A stretch of DNA of 64,000 nt from Mesorhizobium sp. M00.F.Ca.ET.216.01.1.1 (GCF_004010325.2 NZ_SADR02000014.1:1-64000); one strand, 5' to 3'; positions 1 to 9,787 are shown, counted from the first letter of the stretch. Numbers and translations are program-made. Notes: generated by a model from the sequence alone, not told the origin.

Positions 1-797
1 TGGGGGACCGACACCGCCAGTGTGGACAGCGGAATAAGCGTAGGCTCTTCGTTCTTCGTGCGGTCACCCGATAGTTCCCATGTTCCGGCTTCAAGGTTGA
101 GTTCAGACCAACGCATCGCGGCAACTTCCGTACGCCTCTGTCCGGTCAGCATGAGCAGCTTGACGATGGAGCCGAACGAATAGCCGATATCGCCCGGTTC
201 GGGCTCACAGCCCGTCCATATAGCCGCCAGTTCGGCATCGTTCACCACTCGCTTGCGCTTGACGATCGGGGCCGGATTTTCCAATTCCTCGCGGGGAAAC
301 CGCGATGAGCCGTTGCGGCGGTTTGCGACACCAGTTGAAAATGCCCGCATATACCAGAAGGCCGTGTTAGCCGCTTGCGGGTGACCCCCGGCGACGATCT
401 TATTGGTGATGTTAGCAATGTCGGTGTCGGTCACATGGTGGATAGAGCGACTCCCGAGGGCAGGCACAAGATACCGGTTCAGGCTGGCCTCGACCAGTTC
501 CCCAGGAATCCCATTCTGCCTTGCCGGTCTTTGCAAAGCCCGCTCCCTTGCATTCGCGCCGATCGGCCGACCCCGTTCGAGAAAGGGCGTGATATGGTCG
601 GCGGCATGCAGAATCCGGGTGGCGCGGCTGGTCCGGTTGGACGCGGTCTGATCGAGGAAGCCAGCCGGAATGCCGGCGGCTCGTGCGGGAAGGGCGTTCA
701 TGAGACGGTCCTGTCGGGCGAGCGGTTTGGGGGCACGATCACCATAGTTGATCAGCTTCCCGAGTGGGGCATTCTCGTAAATGTCGCTTGCGGACAT
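1..797 (-). CDS. Tyrosine recombinase (phage-type integrase), C-terminus beyond the window
   Basis: A minus-strand frame open from an ATG at 797 to the window edge gives 265 residues without a stop. From about residue 105 it resembles tyrosine integrases: a core-binding helical stretch, then the catalytic entry motif TGQRRTEVAAMRW (Arg I of the R-K-H-R-Y set) and a beta-hairpin Lys in GDRTKNEEPTLIPL. The HxxR box and tyrosine nucleophile would lie left of base 1. The first 27 residues (MSASDIYENAPLGKLI...) look like the start of a small hypothetical protein common on rhizobial mobile elements, and residues 28-100 match nothing I know. The gene may therefore be a chimera. The integrase assignment is firm; activity is unknown. 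Confidence 0.7.
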   Translation of the reverse strand, partial: MSASDIYENAPLGKLINYGDRAPKPLARQDRLMNALPARAAGIPAGFLDQTASNRTSRATRILHAADHITPFLERGRPIGANARERALQRPARQNGIPGELVEASLNRYLVPALGSRSIHHVTDTDIANITNKIVAGGHPQAANTAFWYMRAFSTGVANRRNGSSRFPREELENPAPIVKRKRVVNDAELAAIWTGCEPEPGDIGYSFGSIVKLLMLTGQRRTEVAAMRWSELNLEAGTWELSGDRTKNEEPTLIPLSTLAVSVP

Positions 798-962
798 ATG
801 TTTGCTCTTTGTCCAGAAACAGAAAGGCCCGATGGGACGGCCGGCCCAGGGCGGTGTTTTGAGGGTCGTTACTTGGCGGCCTGGAGGTGATCGCCGTCGC
901 CGTCCTCGGTATCGTCAGCGCTGATCTGCGCCTGATCGGCAAGGAAGGCTGGCAGTTCCGAT

Positions 963-1540
963 GGAGCTATGCTGGAATTTGGGTGACGAGGCTGATCAAG
1001 CGGCGCTCTGCGGCTTCGTTTCGATGACCTCGATTCCGTCCAGGAACCTGGCACCTGCGATGAGTTTCGGCAACTGATTTTGTCCTTTCAATCGTCGCCA
1101 CGTCCTGGCCGCGGCCATGACCAGCTTGAAGACCATCAGCTGGGCGGTTGTCGAGGATAGCGAGCCCTTGGTACGCACCGTGCGGTGGCGAACGGTCGCA
1201 AAGACGCTTTCGATGGGATTGGACCTTCGCAGATGATCCCGGTGTTCGGCGGGGAAATCGTAAAACGCCAGGAACGCATTCTGATCCTTCGTCAGGCAGT
1301 CGACCGCCTTAGCATACGCCTCGGCTTCCATCTCGATCGCCTGCGCAAGCAATTTGCGCGCGCCGCTGCGAAGTACATCCGTCAGGTATCACCGATTTCG
1401 TCGGGCTGACGAAGGCGAACAATGTTGATAGTCTCGTTCATGGCGTATCGCTCTCCTTGAGAGGTACTGGCAGGCTTCATCACCCGCCTCGATACGCCGC
1501 TCTCCTCAAACCGTCATCACCCAGTTTCCGCCATAGCTCC
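963..1540 (-). mobile_element. Internally deleted IS256-family element with both inverted repeats
   Basis: The two ends form an imperfect inverted repeat: 963-989 and the reverse complement of 1514-1540 agree at 22 of 27 bases (both begin GGAGCTATG). The enclosed transposase is reduced to its two ends. No target-site duplication is evident next to the repeats, which fits an old or rearranged insertion. At about 580 bp with two ends and no functional transposase it has the shape of a MITE-like derivative that could be mobilised in trans by an intact relative. Confidence 0.75.
996..1441 (-). pseudogene. IS256-family (Mutator) transposase remnant
   Basis: The start at 1441 (MNETINIVRLRQPDEI) is the typical N-terminus of rhizobial IS256-type transposases. 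A frame change follows within about 20 codons, then LLAQAIEMEAEA joins directly to YAKAVDCLTKDQNAFLAFYDF. The central catalytic part is therefore deleted and only the C-terminal DDE-adjacent region (NPIESVFATVRHRTVRTKG) remains. It stops at 996, just inside the left inverted repeat. It is a clear pseudogene. Confidence 0.85.
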
Positions 1541-1971
1541 CCCCTGATTGGTCCGCTTCACCTGTGCAACTGCACAGGCTGCCATAGCGGGGAGATTGGC
1601 CTCCAATGGCGAAAACTTGCCGCAGGAGACCCTCCGATGACCGTGCCTATGGCGCCGCCGCTACGACAACTTGCCGACAAGCAGCGTGCGATCCACTGCC
1701 GCGCTACTGCGCCTTCAAGGGACGTCTGGATCGCGACGCAGGAGCCGATGACCGTTAAGGAATCAATTCCCTTGGCGTGCTCAGGTCGCGCTGGCCGTCG
1801 CTGTGCCCGTTCGACGGTCTGGTGGCAATTTGGGCACATCTTGTGTCGTCGCCAGTGCCAATGCCGCACGCTTCAACAAAAAGGTGCCTTCGACGTCTGC
1901 TGCCTTCGCCGGTGCTTTGCGAAGTGGCATAATGTTTCGACGCACGCAGGCGCGGGCAGGGGGTGTCAGTC

Positions 1972-2773
1972 ATGAATCTCCTGACTGGCGCGGATCAGGC
2001 CGATTGGCGGGATGAAAGATCATACGACTACACCGCTGGCCTGACGCTGCGGGAGTGGGCTTGGGAGTTCTTACGCCGCAACCCGGCGTTCCAGCGCGAT
2101 CTGACCGCTGCGCGCCAGCATTGCAAGACTTGGTCTCTCCGACCCTTTCTCGATATGGTCGCGTCGGCCGGCGACCTGTCACGCTGGGGTGTTCTGTTTC
2201 GCGGAGTCTTGTGGCCGCGCTTCGGTCGTATTCTGGTGTCCGCTCTGGTGCGTCCATGTGCTGCCGCTCATTGCGGAACGGTTGCCTGCCTCGTCGCCGA
2301 CACCGCCGTTCGAACTCTCGGCATTGCCCTGTCGTGCAACCGTCCTGCAGGCGCCCGACAAGAGCCAGCATGTTCTTCTTCGCAATGCGGACCACGCGCT
2401 GCAGCTCGCCGTCTCGGGCGCGAATATCCTCCACCCTGTTTGCCTGCATACGCAAGCCATCTGGCCCGCGGTGCTTTTAAAGCATCGACTGAGGGGACTG
2501 GAGTGCCTCAATGCTCTCAGTCTAGGGCAACATTTGCCCCCCCGCTTGTTTGCGCCGGAAAAGCGCGGCGTCCGTTTGTCCTTCGTTCTTCGTGCGCTCG
2601 ACGGTTCGCTCGCCGGAGCACCACATCGCGAGCTCGCCGAAGTTCTCATCGGTCAACGGCGCGTCCATGCCGACTGGGCGGATCCTCGCGATCATCTGCG
2701 CGACCGCATCCGTCGGGCCGTCTCGCGTGGCCGCGCGCTCATGAATGGTGGCTACAGAGATTTCCTAATTTGA
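1972..2773 (+). pseudogene. DUF6499/DUF2285 protein (FseA-like excision activator) split by a +1 frame change
   Basis: The upstream part (ATG 1972) carries a DUF6499-like N-terminus: DWRDERSYDYTAGLTLREWA then WEFLRRNPAFQRD, up to SRWGVLF near 2199. The rest of the family continues only in the +1 frame: SVVFWCPLWCVHVLPLIAER, the DUF2285 stretch HVLLRNADHALQLAVSG, LFAPEKRGVRLSFVLRALDG, and RIRRAVSRGRALMNGGYRDF, ending at 2773. The switch lies between about 2190 and 2230. In Mesorhizobium ICEs the FseA excision activator is made by programmed +1 frameshifting between two overlapping genes with these domains. The direction of shift here fits that, but the zero frame stays open to 3027 instead of stopping, so ordinary decay is equally possible. 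Confidence 0.6.
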
Positions 2774-3255
2774 AATGCGACAGTCCGCGCTGTGCGTCAG
2801 TGGATGAACGTTCGCTCGCAGCTGACCCGTCACCAACAGTTCGCCCGCCGACAGATCTGCATGGCGCCTTGCGGGTACGCTCTGGTCAGGCGTCGGCCGA
2901 CGCCACAATGACATCGGTGAAGTTGCCAAGGCGGTGGTTCATTAGGGCCGGCCTCGACCTAAACCCACATCAGTGGTCGGAAAGCGGCGTGCACCGCAAT
3001 GTCGCCATAGCAGCCAAGATCCTTTGAGTCCGGACCTGCAGTCCTGTTGGACCGGCGGGTGCAACAATATGGAGGGATTTGAGACCTCACACTGTCCCCT
3101 GGACCGACAGCTCGGTCAGACATCGCACTCACCGCTTGATTATGGAAATGGTGTGCCTGTAGTACAGCGGGTAGCGCTTGCTGCGCACTGTCCTAAGAAT
3201 AGCAATCATGACCCGTCTGGGGGTCTGCAACACGACGATCCAACCGCTTGGGCAT

Positions 3256-3271
3256 TGTCGCATATCCCACA
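3256..3271 (+). promoter_or_regulatory. NifA upstream activator sequence (module 1)
   Basis: TGT-N10-ACA is present exactly (TGT CGCATATCCC ACA). It ends 61 bp before the -24 element at 3333, so it lies about 95-100 bp before the expected start site, which is the usual distance for NifA enhancers. Confidence 0.55.
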
Positions 3272-3332
3272 ATGTAGAGTGCGCAACAGGGCAAAAGCTG
3301 ATCCATCGGCGGTTTATCAATGCTTTTTGGCT

Positions 3333-3348
3333 TGGCACGGCACATGCA
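3333..3348 (+). promoter_or_regulatory. Sigma-54 (RpoN) -24/-12 promoter, module 1
   Basis: TGGCACGGCACATGCA has the GG and GC dinucleotides at the correct spacing for the TGGCACG-N4-TTGCA consensus, with A for the first T of the -12 box. No known nitrogen-fixation gene follows. The first candidate product is a 66-codon frame at 3409. Confidence 0.5.
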
Positions 3349-3569
3349 ACGCAATCGGCAAAAGGCGCACGAACTGAGTGGCCCCATCGGCCCTAGGAGC
3401 GCTGACTTATGCCCTCCCAAGGCATGTCCGGCCCGGCAGCGAGCTCAGTCTCCTGCCGGGCATCCGTGTTTCAGGTCAACGGCGTTTGGAACTTCAAATT
3501 AGGTGGCGGCATTGACCGCAGGCCGCCCCCGGTGGGCGGCCGGTGGGCGGAGAGACAGTGCAGCAGGTT

Positions 3570-5027
3570 TCAAATCCCGCCCATGCAGAGATATTTCATT
3601 TCCAGATAGTCCTCGAGGCCATGGCGGGAACCCTCCCGCCCGATGCCGGATTGCTTCATGCCGCCAAACGGTGCCGCCTCCGAGGACATGCGTCCCGTGT
3701 TTATGCCAACCATGCCATATTCCAGAGCCTCTGCCACACGCCAGACCCGCTTCATGTTGGAGGCATAGAAGTATGCGGCGAGGCCGTAAATCGTGTCATT
3801 GGCCTCGCGCACGACCTGATCCGCATCGTTGAAGCGAATGATCGGCGCCAGCGGCCCGAATGTCTCCTCTTGCGCGACTGCCATGACGCTGGAAATCTCG
3901 GTGAGGACCGTGGGTTTGAAAAACGTGCCATTCTTGCCGATACGTTGGCCCCCGCATCGTATTGTGCCGCCTTTCGCAATGGCATCTGCGATGTGAGACT
4001 CTATCTTGGCCAGAGCATGCCTGTCGATGAGCGGTCCGATGTCCACTCCGGCATCGAATCCGTCGCCAACCGACAAGTGCCGGACTTTCTCCACGAATTT
4101 CTTGACGAACTCATCGTGAACGCTCGATTGGACGTAAATACGGTTCGCCGAAACGCAGGTCTGGCCGGCATTGCGAAACTTCGCCTGGATCGCACCGTCA
4201 ACAGCAGCGTCGATGTCGGCATCATCGAAGATGATGAAAGGTGCGTTGCCGCCGAGCTCAAGGCTAACCTTCTTGATCTGGTCAGAGCACTGACGCATCA
4301 GCAGCCGCCCGACCTCGGTCGAACCGGTGAAGCTGATCTTGCGGATCTTGGAATTGGTGCAGAGTTCACGGCCGACGCGATCACCTTCGGACGCATAGAT
4401 CAGGTTGACCACGCCATCGGGAAAGCCGGCCTGATGGGCAAGGGCGAACATTGCGCCAGCCACGAGCGGCGTCTGTTCAGCGGGCTTGAGCACGATCGTG
4501 CAGCCCGCAGCCAAGGCCGGCGAGATTTTGCGCGCCACCATGGAGGCCGGGAAATTCCATGGCGTGATCGTGCCAACAACGCCGATGGGCTGCTTGATCA
4601 CTAGCATTCGGCGGTCTGTCGAGGGTGCCGAGATCGTCTCGCCATAGACGCGATTGGCCTCCTCGGCATACCATTGCAGATACGCCGCCGCATGCGATAC
4701 CTCTGACATGGCTTCGGCAAGCGGCTTGCCCATTTCCGCAGTCAGAATCGCGGCGAGATCGCCTGCATGGTCGATGATCAGCTGATGCCATCGCCAAAGA
4801 ACGTCGCTACGCTCTCGGGCAGTCAACGCGGCCCATCCCGACTGCGCAACATAGGCCTTGTCTACCGCAGCACGTGTCTCCTCCACGCCCATATCGGGAA
4901 GCTCTGCCAAAACTTCGCCGGTCGACGGATTGACGACCTCGAACGTCTTATTGCCAACCGGTCTGCCGAGTGCCGGCAGGCGGTCGATGGCTCCAAACAG
5001 GTGCGGGGATTTCAGACGGCGGATCAT
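3570..5027 (-). CDS. gabD: NAD(P)-dependent succinate-semialdehyde dehydrogenase
   Basis: It oxidises succinic semialdehyde to succinate, the last step of the GABA shunt, in the cytoplasm. The protein has the full aldehyde-dehydrogenase fold: the TPWNFPASMVARKISPALAA nucleotide-binding segment, FTGSTEVGR, the general-base motif LELGGNAPFI, the catalytic cysteine in AGQTCVSANR, and a C-terminal GGMKQSGIGREGS. Starting at the ATG at 5027 gives 485 aa, normal for GabD. The same frame extends upstream to 5294 but that part has no family similarity. No strong ribosome site precedes 5027. It stands alone between mobile debris and the broken peptidase. Other semialdehyde dehydrogenases of the family cannot be excluded. 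Confidence 0.85.
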   Translation of the reverse strand: MIRRLKSPHLFGAIDRLPALGRPVGNKTFEVVNPSTGEVLAELPDMGVEETRAAVDKAYVAQSGWAALTARERSDVLWRWHQLIIDHAGDLAAILTAEMGKPLAEAMSEVSHAAAYLQWYAEEANRVYGETISAPSTDRRMLVIKQPIGVVGTITPWNFPASMVARKISPALAAGCTIVLKPAEQTPLVAGAMFALAHQAGFPDGVVNLIYASEGDRVGRELCTNSKIRKISFTGSTEVGRLLMRQCSDQIKKVSLELGGNAPFIIFDDADIDAAVDGAIQAKFRNAGQTCVSANRIYVQSSVHDEFVKKFVEKVRHLSVGDGFDAGVDIGPLIDRHALAKIESHIADAIAKGGTIRCGGQRIGKNGTFFKPTVLTEISSVMAVAQEETFGPLAPIIRFNDADQVVREANDTIYGLAAYFYASNMKRVWRVAEALEYGMVGINTGRMSSEAAPFGGMKQSGIGREGSRHGLEDYLEMKYLCMGGI

Positions 5028-5321
5028 CGGCAGGCACAGGGGCAATACCGGATTCCTCCTCAACGCAGCGAACATCCAGGTCGACAGGCCGTCGGTGTGT
5101 ATTCTGCACCAGCGGGTTCGTCCTAGGGCCTCGGCAAAGCAGCTGGTAGACCAAACATACGACAACAGTTCCGTTAGTTTGAGTGCCGCCTGGACCGCCA
5201 ATGCCGCGCAAGGCCCGCGAAACGACTCCGCGGGTCTGCATGATCTGCTTGGCCCACCGGCCTCCATATTCGCTCTTCCCACGAGAAGCCCCAAGGAAGA
5301 AGGAAGGCGAGATGAGTTTCT

Positions 5322-7998
5322 TTACTCATCCTTGCCGCCCAGCGGCGGGCCGACCACCAAAATGGCGGGCTCGGCCGAAAGCAGCTTCTTGGCCGCCGCC
5401 TTGACCTGTTTGAGCGTCACCCGACCGATGCTGCGGGCGCGACGCTGGTTGTAGTCGACGTCGGCCTTGTGAATCTGCAAATCCAGGAGCCGGTCTGCAA
5501 TCGAGCTGGTCGAGCCCAGACGGTCAATGGCATAGGTGCCGATCAGGTGCTTCTTCGCCGCCTTGAGCTCGGCCCCGGTCGGTCCTTGCTGCGCCATCTG
5601 CTTTACCACATCTCGCACGATGCTCAGCGTTTGGGCGGCGCAGTCCGAGCGTGTCTCTGTCGTAACCAGAAGCTTGTCAAGGGTCAGTTCAGAGCTGACG
5701 TGATAGGCAAGGCCGCGTTTTTCGCGCACCTCCTCGAAAAGGCGGGAAGTCATGCCCGAGCCGCCGAGGATGTCATTCATCAGCACGGTGGCGAAGTGAT
5801 CCGGCGCGCTACGCTTCACGCCAGGCCAGGCCAATCGCAGCGAAGTCTGCGGCAGGTCGCAGTTCTCCTCCACCAGTTGGCCGAGCTTCGGTACGACATC
5901 GGCGACGGGGGCGAGGGTTTGTTGCTCAGGCAAGTCACCAAACAGCTGGTCGAGCCTTTCCCTCAGCGTGTTTGCATCAATGTCACCGACCACGGCAATA
6001 TGGAGCCCGTCGCGAGCGAAAATCGCCTTGTGGAAGGCGAGGAGGTCGGACGGCGTGATGCCGGCCAGGCTCTCTTTTGTGCCTTCTCCCGGCCTCGAAA
6101 AAGGATGCGTGCCATAGATCGCGCGCAGCCATTTGCGCTGAGCGATTGCGTCAGGGTCGCGCTCGCTGCCGACGATGTCGGAGACAATCTCGGCGCGGAC
6201 GCGATCGATCGGCCCCTGGTCGAAGCGCGGCGCGTTGAGTGCGAGCCGAAGCAGGCCGAACGCGGCGTCCTGCTGTTTGGGAAGCATGCACACCGATCCG
6301 CAGATGTAGTGTCTTTGCGCCTCCAAACCCATCTCGGCGCCGGCATCGTCGAGCTTCATCTGGAAGGCATCGCTGTCGTAATTACCGGCGCCTTCGATGA
6401 ACAGGCCGGCCATCAGATTGGCCATCCCCTCCTTCCCGACCGGGTCCTGCGTGATGCCGCCGTTGAAGGCAAAGCCGATGTTGACGATTTCCACTGTGTG
6501 GTCCTCCACCAGCCAGGCGATCATGCCCTTTTCGGACTTCACCTCCTGGATGTTCATCGCAGCATGGGGCTGAGCGCCGAGCGTCATCTCTTCATTCTCC
6601 GTCTTGGGCAAGAGATAGCCCGTGGTCGAACGGTCGAACGCGAGATAGCGGGCGGCAACTGCTTTGATTTGCGCGGCGGTAACCCTGCGGATGCGAGACG
6701 GCCGTTCCTCGACATCTTTCACGGTGCCGCCGGTGGCCAGCGTCGAGCCGTATATGCAGGCGAGGTCGTCCTGGTCGTCTTCGGCAAAGATCATATCGCG
6801 CACAAAGCGCTCCTTGGCCTTGCCCAGTTCCTCGCTGCTGACACCATCCTTGGCAATGCGAGCGACTTCGGCAGCGGCCGCCGCTTCGAGATCGGCCAGC
6901 TTGGCATCGCCGCGCGGCGCGCCATAGATGGCGAACCTGGTGTCGTCGAGCATGGTGCCCTGGAAATAGGCGCAGGCGCTGGAAGCGATACCTTGCTGGA
7001 CAGCGAGCGCCTGGTAGAGCCGGCTGCGGTTACCGCCGCCGAGGATTTCGGACAGCAGGTCGAGCGCTTCGGCCTCGCCCGGCTTGGCGGTATGGTAAGA
7101 CGGCACCACCCACTGCGTCGAAAAACTGGGCACGCTGACGCGGGCGTCGGAGAGCGTGACGGTGCGCCTGGTGTTCTGCTCGGGCTCAACCGGCCGGATG
7201 CGCGGCGGCAGGTCGGGCCCGCGCGCCACCTTGCCATAGGTCTTCTCGGCCAGCACCTTCACCGTCTCCGGCTCGACATCGCCGGCCACGATCAGCACGG
7301 AGTTGTTGGGCCAGTAGTATTTTTCATAGAAGGCGGTGGCGTCGACGCGGTTCAGCTGCTCGATCTCCTGCATCCAGCCGATGATCGGGATGCGATAGGG
7401 CTGGTTCTGCCACAGCGTCGCGTCGATCTCCTCATGGAGCACGTCCTGCGGGTTGGTGTCGGTGCTTGAGCGGCGCTCCTCGATGACCACGTCGCGCTCG
7501 GTCTTGACGACATCGTCGGTGAGGATGAGGTTTCGCATTCGGTCGGCCTCGAAGCTCATCATCAGCTCGAGCGCCGACGGCGCCACTGTCTGATAGAAGG
7601 CGGTGTAGTCGGAGGAGGTGAAGGCATTTTGCGAGCCGCCGATCTCGAACACTGCGCGGTCGAATTCGCCGGCCGCATGGTTGGTCGTCGCCTTGAACAT
7701 CAGATGCTCGAAAAAAATGGGCAATGCCGGATTTGCCCGGCGGCTCGTCGGCGCTGCCGATCTTGTACCACACCATGTGGCTGACGATCGGCGCCCGGTG
7801 GTTGGGAATGACGACCACCTCCATGCCGTTGTCGAGCACGAAATCCGTCGCCTTGCCGTCCTCCCATGCGACGGGGACCGGAGCCGTCCTCGCGCCGCCC
7901 AACTCGGTCGCAACGGACGTCCTGCGAAGCCCGTGAGTGCGGGGCTTGCTTGGTAGTTCTGATAGGGAGAGTGGGATTATGGGCTGGGTTCCTGGCAA
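5322..7998 (-). pseudogene. Two-domain M16 zinc peptidase, frameshifted in its HxxEH motif
   Basis: Two M16 (pitrilysin/PqqL-like) domains lie in one frame from about 7710 to 5322, joined near PHAAMNIQEVKSEKGMIAWL. Rhizobial chromosomes usually carry them as adjacent genes, and here the second lacks its own signal peptide. The N-terminal 90 codons (ATELGGARTAPVPVAWEDGK, then VVVIPNHRAPIVSHMVWYKI) lie in another frame. The break is a run of seven T (plus-strand A 7711-7717) inside the zinc motif: six T would restore GIAHFFEHLMFK with its HxxEH. The N-terminal signal peptide is also missing. I read this as a decayed copy of a chromosomal pair; a sequencing error in the homopolymer would explain only the frameshift. 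Confidence 0.8.
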
Positions 7999-8211
7999 AG
8001 TGATTTGTTCCTCATTTTGAAGGCTCTATGTCTCCCGACGCCTATTGGGAGAAAGTGGATCGGCACGCGACGCCGAGCCAGATGAGCCGTCAGCGTGTTG
8101 CCGGGCCTGACGCGGGCCTCATCTTTGGATGCGTCCGGGGAACGTTCGGCAGTATTTTGGTGGGGCCATGGGAAGTCTGCTCGTTATCCATTGGGTGTTT
8201 GCGGATACCTG

Positions 8212-8227
8212 AGCATGCGCCGTGCCA
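8212..8227 (-). promoter_or_regulatory. Sigma-54 -24/-12 promoter, module 2
   Basis: On the minus strand TGGCACGGCGCATGCT shows correct GG/GC spacing and nearly repeats module 1, including the preceding CTTGGCACGGC-like context. It reads leftward from the NifA UAS at 8288-8303. Confidence 0.5.
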
Positions 8228-8287
8228 AGTAAGAAAGCCCCGATTTGCAAGGTTTGATCCAACCTTGATACTTGCGATATCCGACAT

Positions 8288-8303
8288 TGTCGGGCATCCG
8301 ACA
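8288..8303 (-). promoter_or_regulatory. NifA upstream activator sequence (module 2)
   Basis: TGT-CGGGCATCCG-ACA (TGT-N10-ACA) lies 60 bp upstream of the minus-strand -24 element, almost the same spacing as in module 1 (61 bp). Confidence 0.55.
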
Positions 8304-8677
8304 GAAAGCGCCTTTCGCCGGCGCGCCGGCTACGGCGCTCGCCTCCTCCGGCGTGACGACGATCCTTTGGCGGGCGCCGCGCACACCGATCTGCCCGCCT
8401 ATCAGCACCGCGACATCGAAGGACAACGCGATCGTGACTGATGGGTCTTACGCAAACATGCAGCAGTGCCACCGCCATCAGGACTTCATCCGCCCCTCAA
8501 AGCCCCGAGCGCGAGGGGACGACGTGTAAGGCAACATGTCATCCTCGACAATGATGCCGCGCATAAAGAGGTAAGGTCCCTCGTCGTACCGGCGAGCCCC
8601 TTCGCTGGGTTCGCCGAGGGTCTGGTTTGCGAACGTCGACCGACAGCATCACGCATGGGCGGCCGGATCGATAGACA

Positions 8678-8693
8678 AGCATTGACCGTGCCA
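8678..8693 (-). promoter_or_regulatory. Possible third sigma-54 promoter
   Basis: The minus strand reads TGGCACGGTCAATGCT with correct GG/GC spacing. No TGT-N10-ACA was found in the 200 bp upstream and no recognisable gene follows, so it may be a chance match. Confidence 0.25.
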
Positions 8694-9574
8694 CCAGCGC
8701 ATTGAGGGCAGCGCAGAGTCCAATTGGCCTGTGCCAGCCGGTATGCTGGAGCTTCAAGTGTGGCCAGCCAAGCGGGCTGGGATATCCTGGACCGTCCAGA
8801 TTGCAACGCACGACGCCTGGTCATCGCCCGAACGTTCATTGACGCTCAGCGAAGCTTGCGTCATCCGGACGATCTGGGAAAAGCTTGGCCGGGCCGGCGC
8901 CTTCCCAGGCGCACGGGACGCGCGACGACCCATGTGGACCTTGGATTTCACTCCGCACCTACGCTGCTTTGGCCTTGTCAGCAGCCTGGGCGGCATAGCT
9001 GAGTCCCGCCCTTGCTCAATCTGCCAAACCATCTCGCTCACAAGCGATCGGGTGGTTTGTGCCGTCTGAACGCGCATTGTCAACTTGCCGACAGTCTGGG
9101 GTTCCGAACCCGACAGTTGATTCAAACCGACAATGGCCCGCCTCAGAAGCAGGCAACCGCGCTTCGTAGCAGGCCGAAGCTAATCGAGGTTCGCGGGTCT
9201 CGGTTTGAGTGTGCAGTGTCGCTGCGCGCCTGATCTTTCGGTCTGATGACAAAAACATCGTCATTTTGGCCGACGATATCGGTCAGGAGCGGGTATTGCG
9301 GTCGAGCAGCGACCCAAGCACGTCCACAAGATGTGCCGAGTTTGCAGGGTTGGGTCATTGTTTCTGTCGACGTTTGAGCGACAGCGCACGACGAAACGTC
9401 TGGCATACGCCTCGTCTGGCACGCGCCTCGCATGTGTGGCAGGTGCTGCTGGAGATCAGGCGGTCGAGTGGGCCTTGCAATTTTCCGATTTTGCTGCGCC
9501 TAAAGTCTCGTGTACAAATCAGGCTGGCGTGAATGGCCTGCCTAAGTTGCGACTTGTTACAAAGGAATGGATAT

Positions 9575-9787
9575 ATGGCGACTGGAACGGTGAAGTGGTT
9601 CAACAGCACCAAGGGTTTTGGTTTTATTCAGCCCGACAACGGCGGTCAGGATGTCTTTGTCCACATTTCCGCTGTTGAACGAGCGGGCCTGTCGACCCTT
9701 AATGAGGGCCAGAAGATAAACTACGAGGTCGAACAGGATCGCCGCACCGGCAAGTCCTCTGCAGGCAGCCTCAGCAAGGCTGGCTAA
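9575..9787 (+). CDS. cspA: Cold shock domain protein
   Basis: A 70-residue single-domain cold-shock protein that binds single-stranded RNA and DNA and acts as an RNA chaperone in the cytoplasm. It begins MATGTVKWFNSTKGFGFIQP and carries the RNP1 motif KGFGFIQ and RNP2 motif VFVHIS. The start at 9575 is set by the AAAGGA at 9561 and by family length. The C-terminus RTGKSSAGSLSKAG is slightly divergent from the usual KSSAxxL end. A strong hairpin terminator lies about 140 bp downstream. Whether it is cold-induced here cannot be told from sequence. Confidence 0.9.
   Translation: MATGTVKWFNSTKGFGFIQPDNGGQDVFVHISAVERAGLSTLNEGQKINYEVEQDRRTGKSSAGSLSKAG

Larger units (their letters stand above)
2774..3569. 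other. Non-coding or unresolved stretch holding a NifA-type promoter module
   Basis: I recognise no gene here. The only organised signal is a NifA upstream activator at 3256-3271 with a sigma-54 element at 3333-3348, pointing right. A 66-codon frame starts at 3409 behind a TAGGAG sequence but matches nothing I know. G+C-rich inverted segments near 3520-3552 could act as a terminator for gabD, which ends at 3570 on the minus strand. Confidence 0.4.
7999..9574. other. Gene-poor 1.5-kb stretch with sigma-54 elements
   Basis: No frame here resembles a known protein. The organised signals are a NifA-type UAS at 8288-8303 with a leftward sigma-54 promoter at 8212-8227, and a second leftward sigma-54-like element at 8678-8693 without a UAS. 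The first possible product of the 8212 promoter is a 33-codon frame (8191 to 8090, minus; MDNEQTSHGPTKILPN...), with no clear ribosome site. A non-coding RNA is an alternative. Confidence 0.4.

Noticed and set aside
1457..1975. A 172-codon plus-strand frame after the IS256 remnant
   Set aside because: It begins inside the IS inverted-repeat region, is rich in Cys/Arg/His as shadow frames are, and has no recognisable domain.
3070..3110. TGTCCCCTGGACCGACA as another NifA activator site
   Set aside because: The spacer is 11 bases instead of 10 and it is too far from the promoter at 3333.
5469..7469. A 666-codon plus-strand open frame
   Set aside because: It is antisense to the M16 peptidase; its composition is that of a reverse-complement shadow and the minus-strand frame has clear family motifs.
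8486..8839. A 117-codon minus-strand frame in the gene-poor region
   Set aside because: Overlapping frames on both strands are equally open; no domain, no ribosome site.
9417..9432. TGGCACGCGCCTCGCA ahead of cspA as a sigma-54 promoter
   Set aside because: The -12 box reads TCGCA and no TGT-N10-ACA lies upstream; cspA is not expected to be NifA-controlled.
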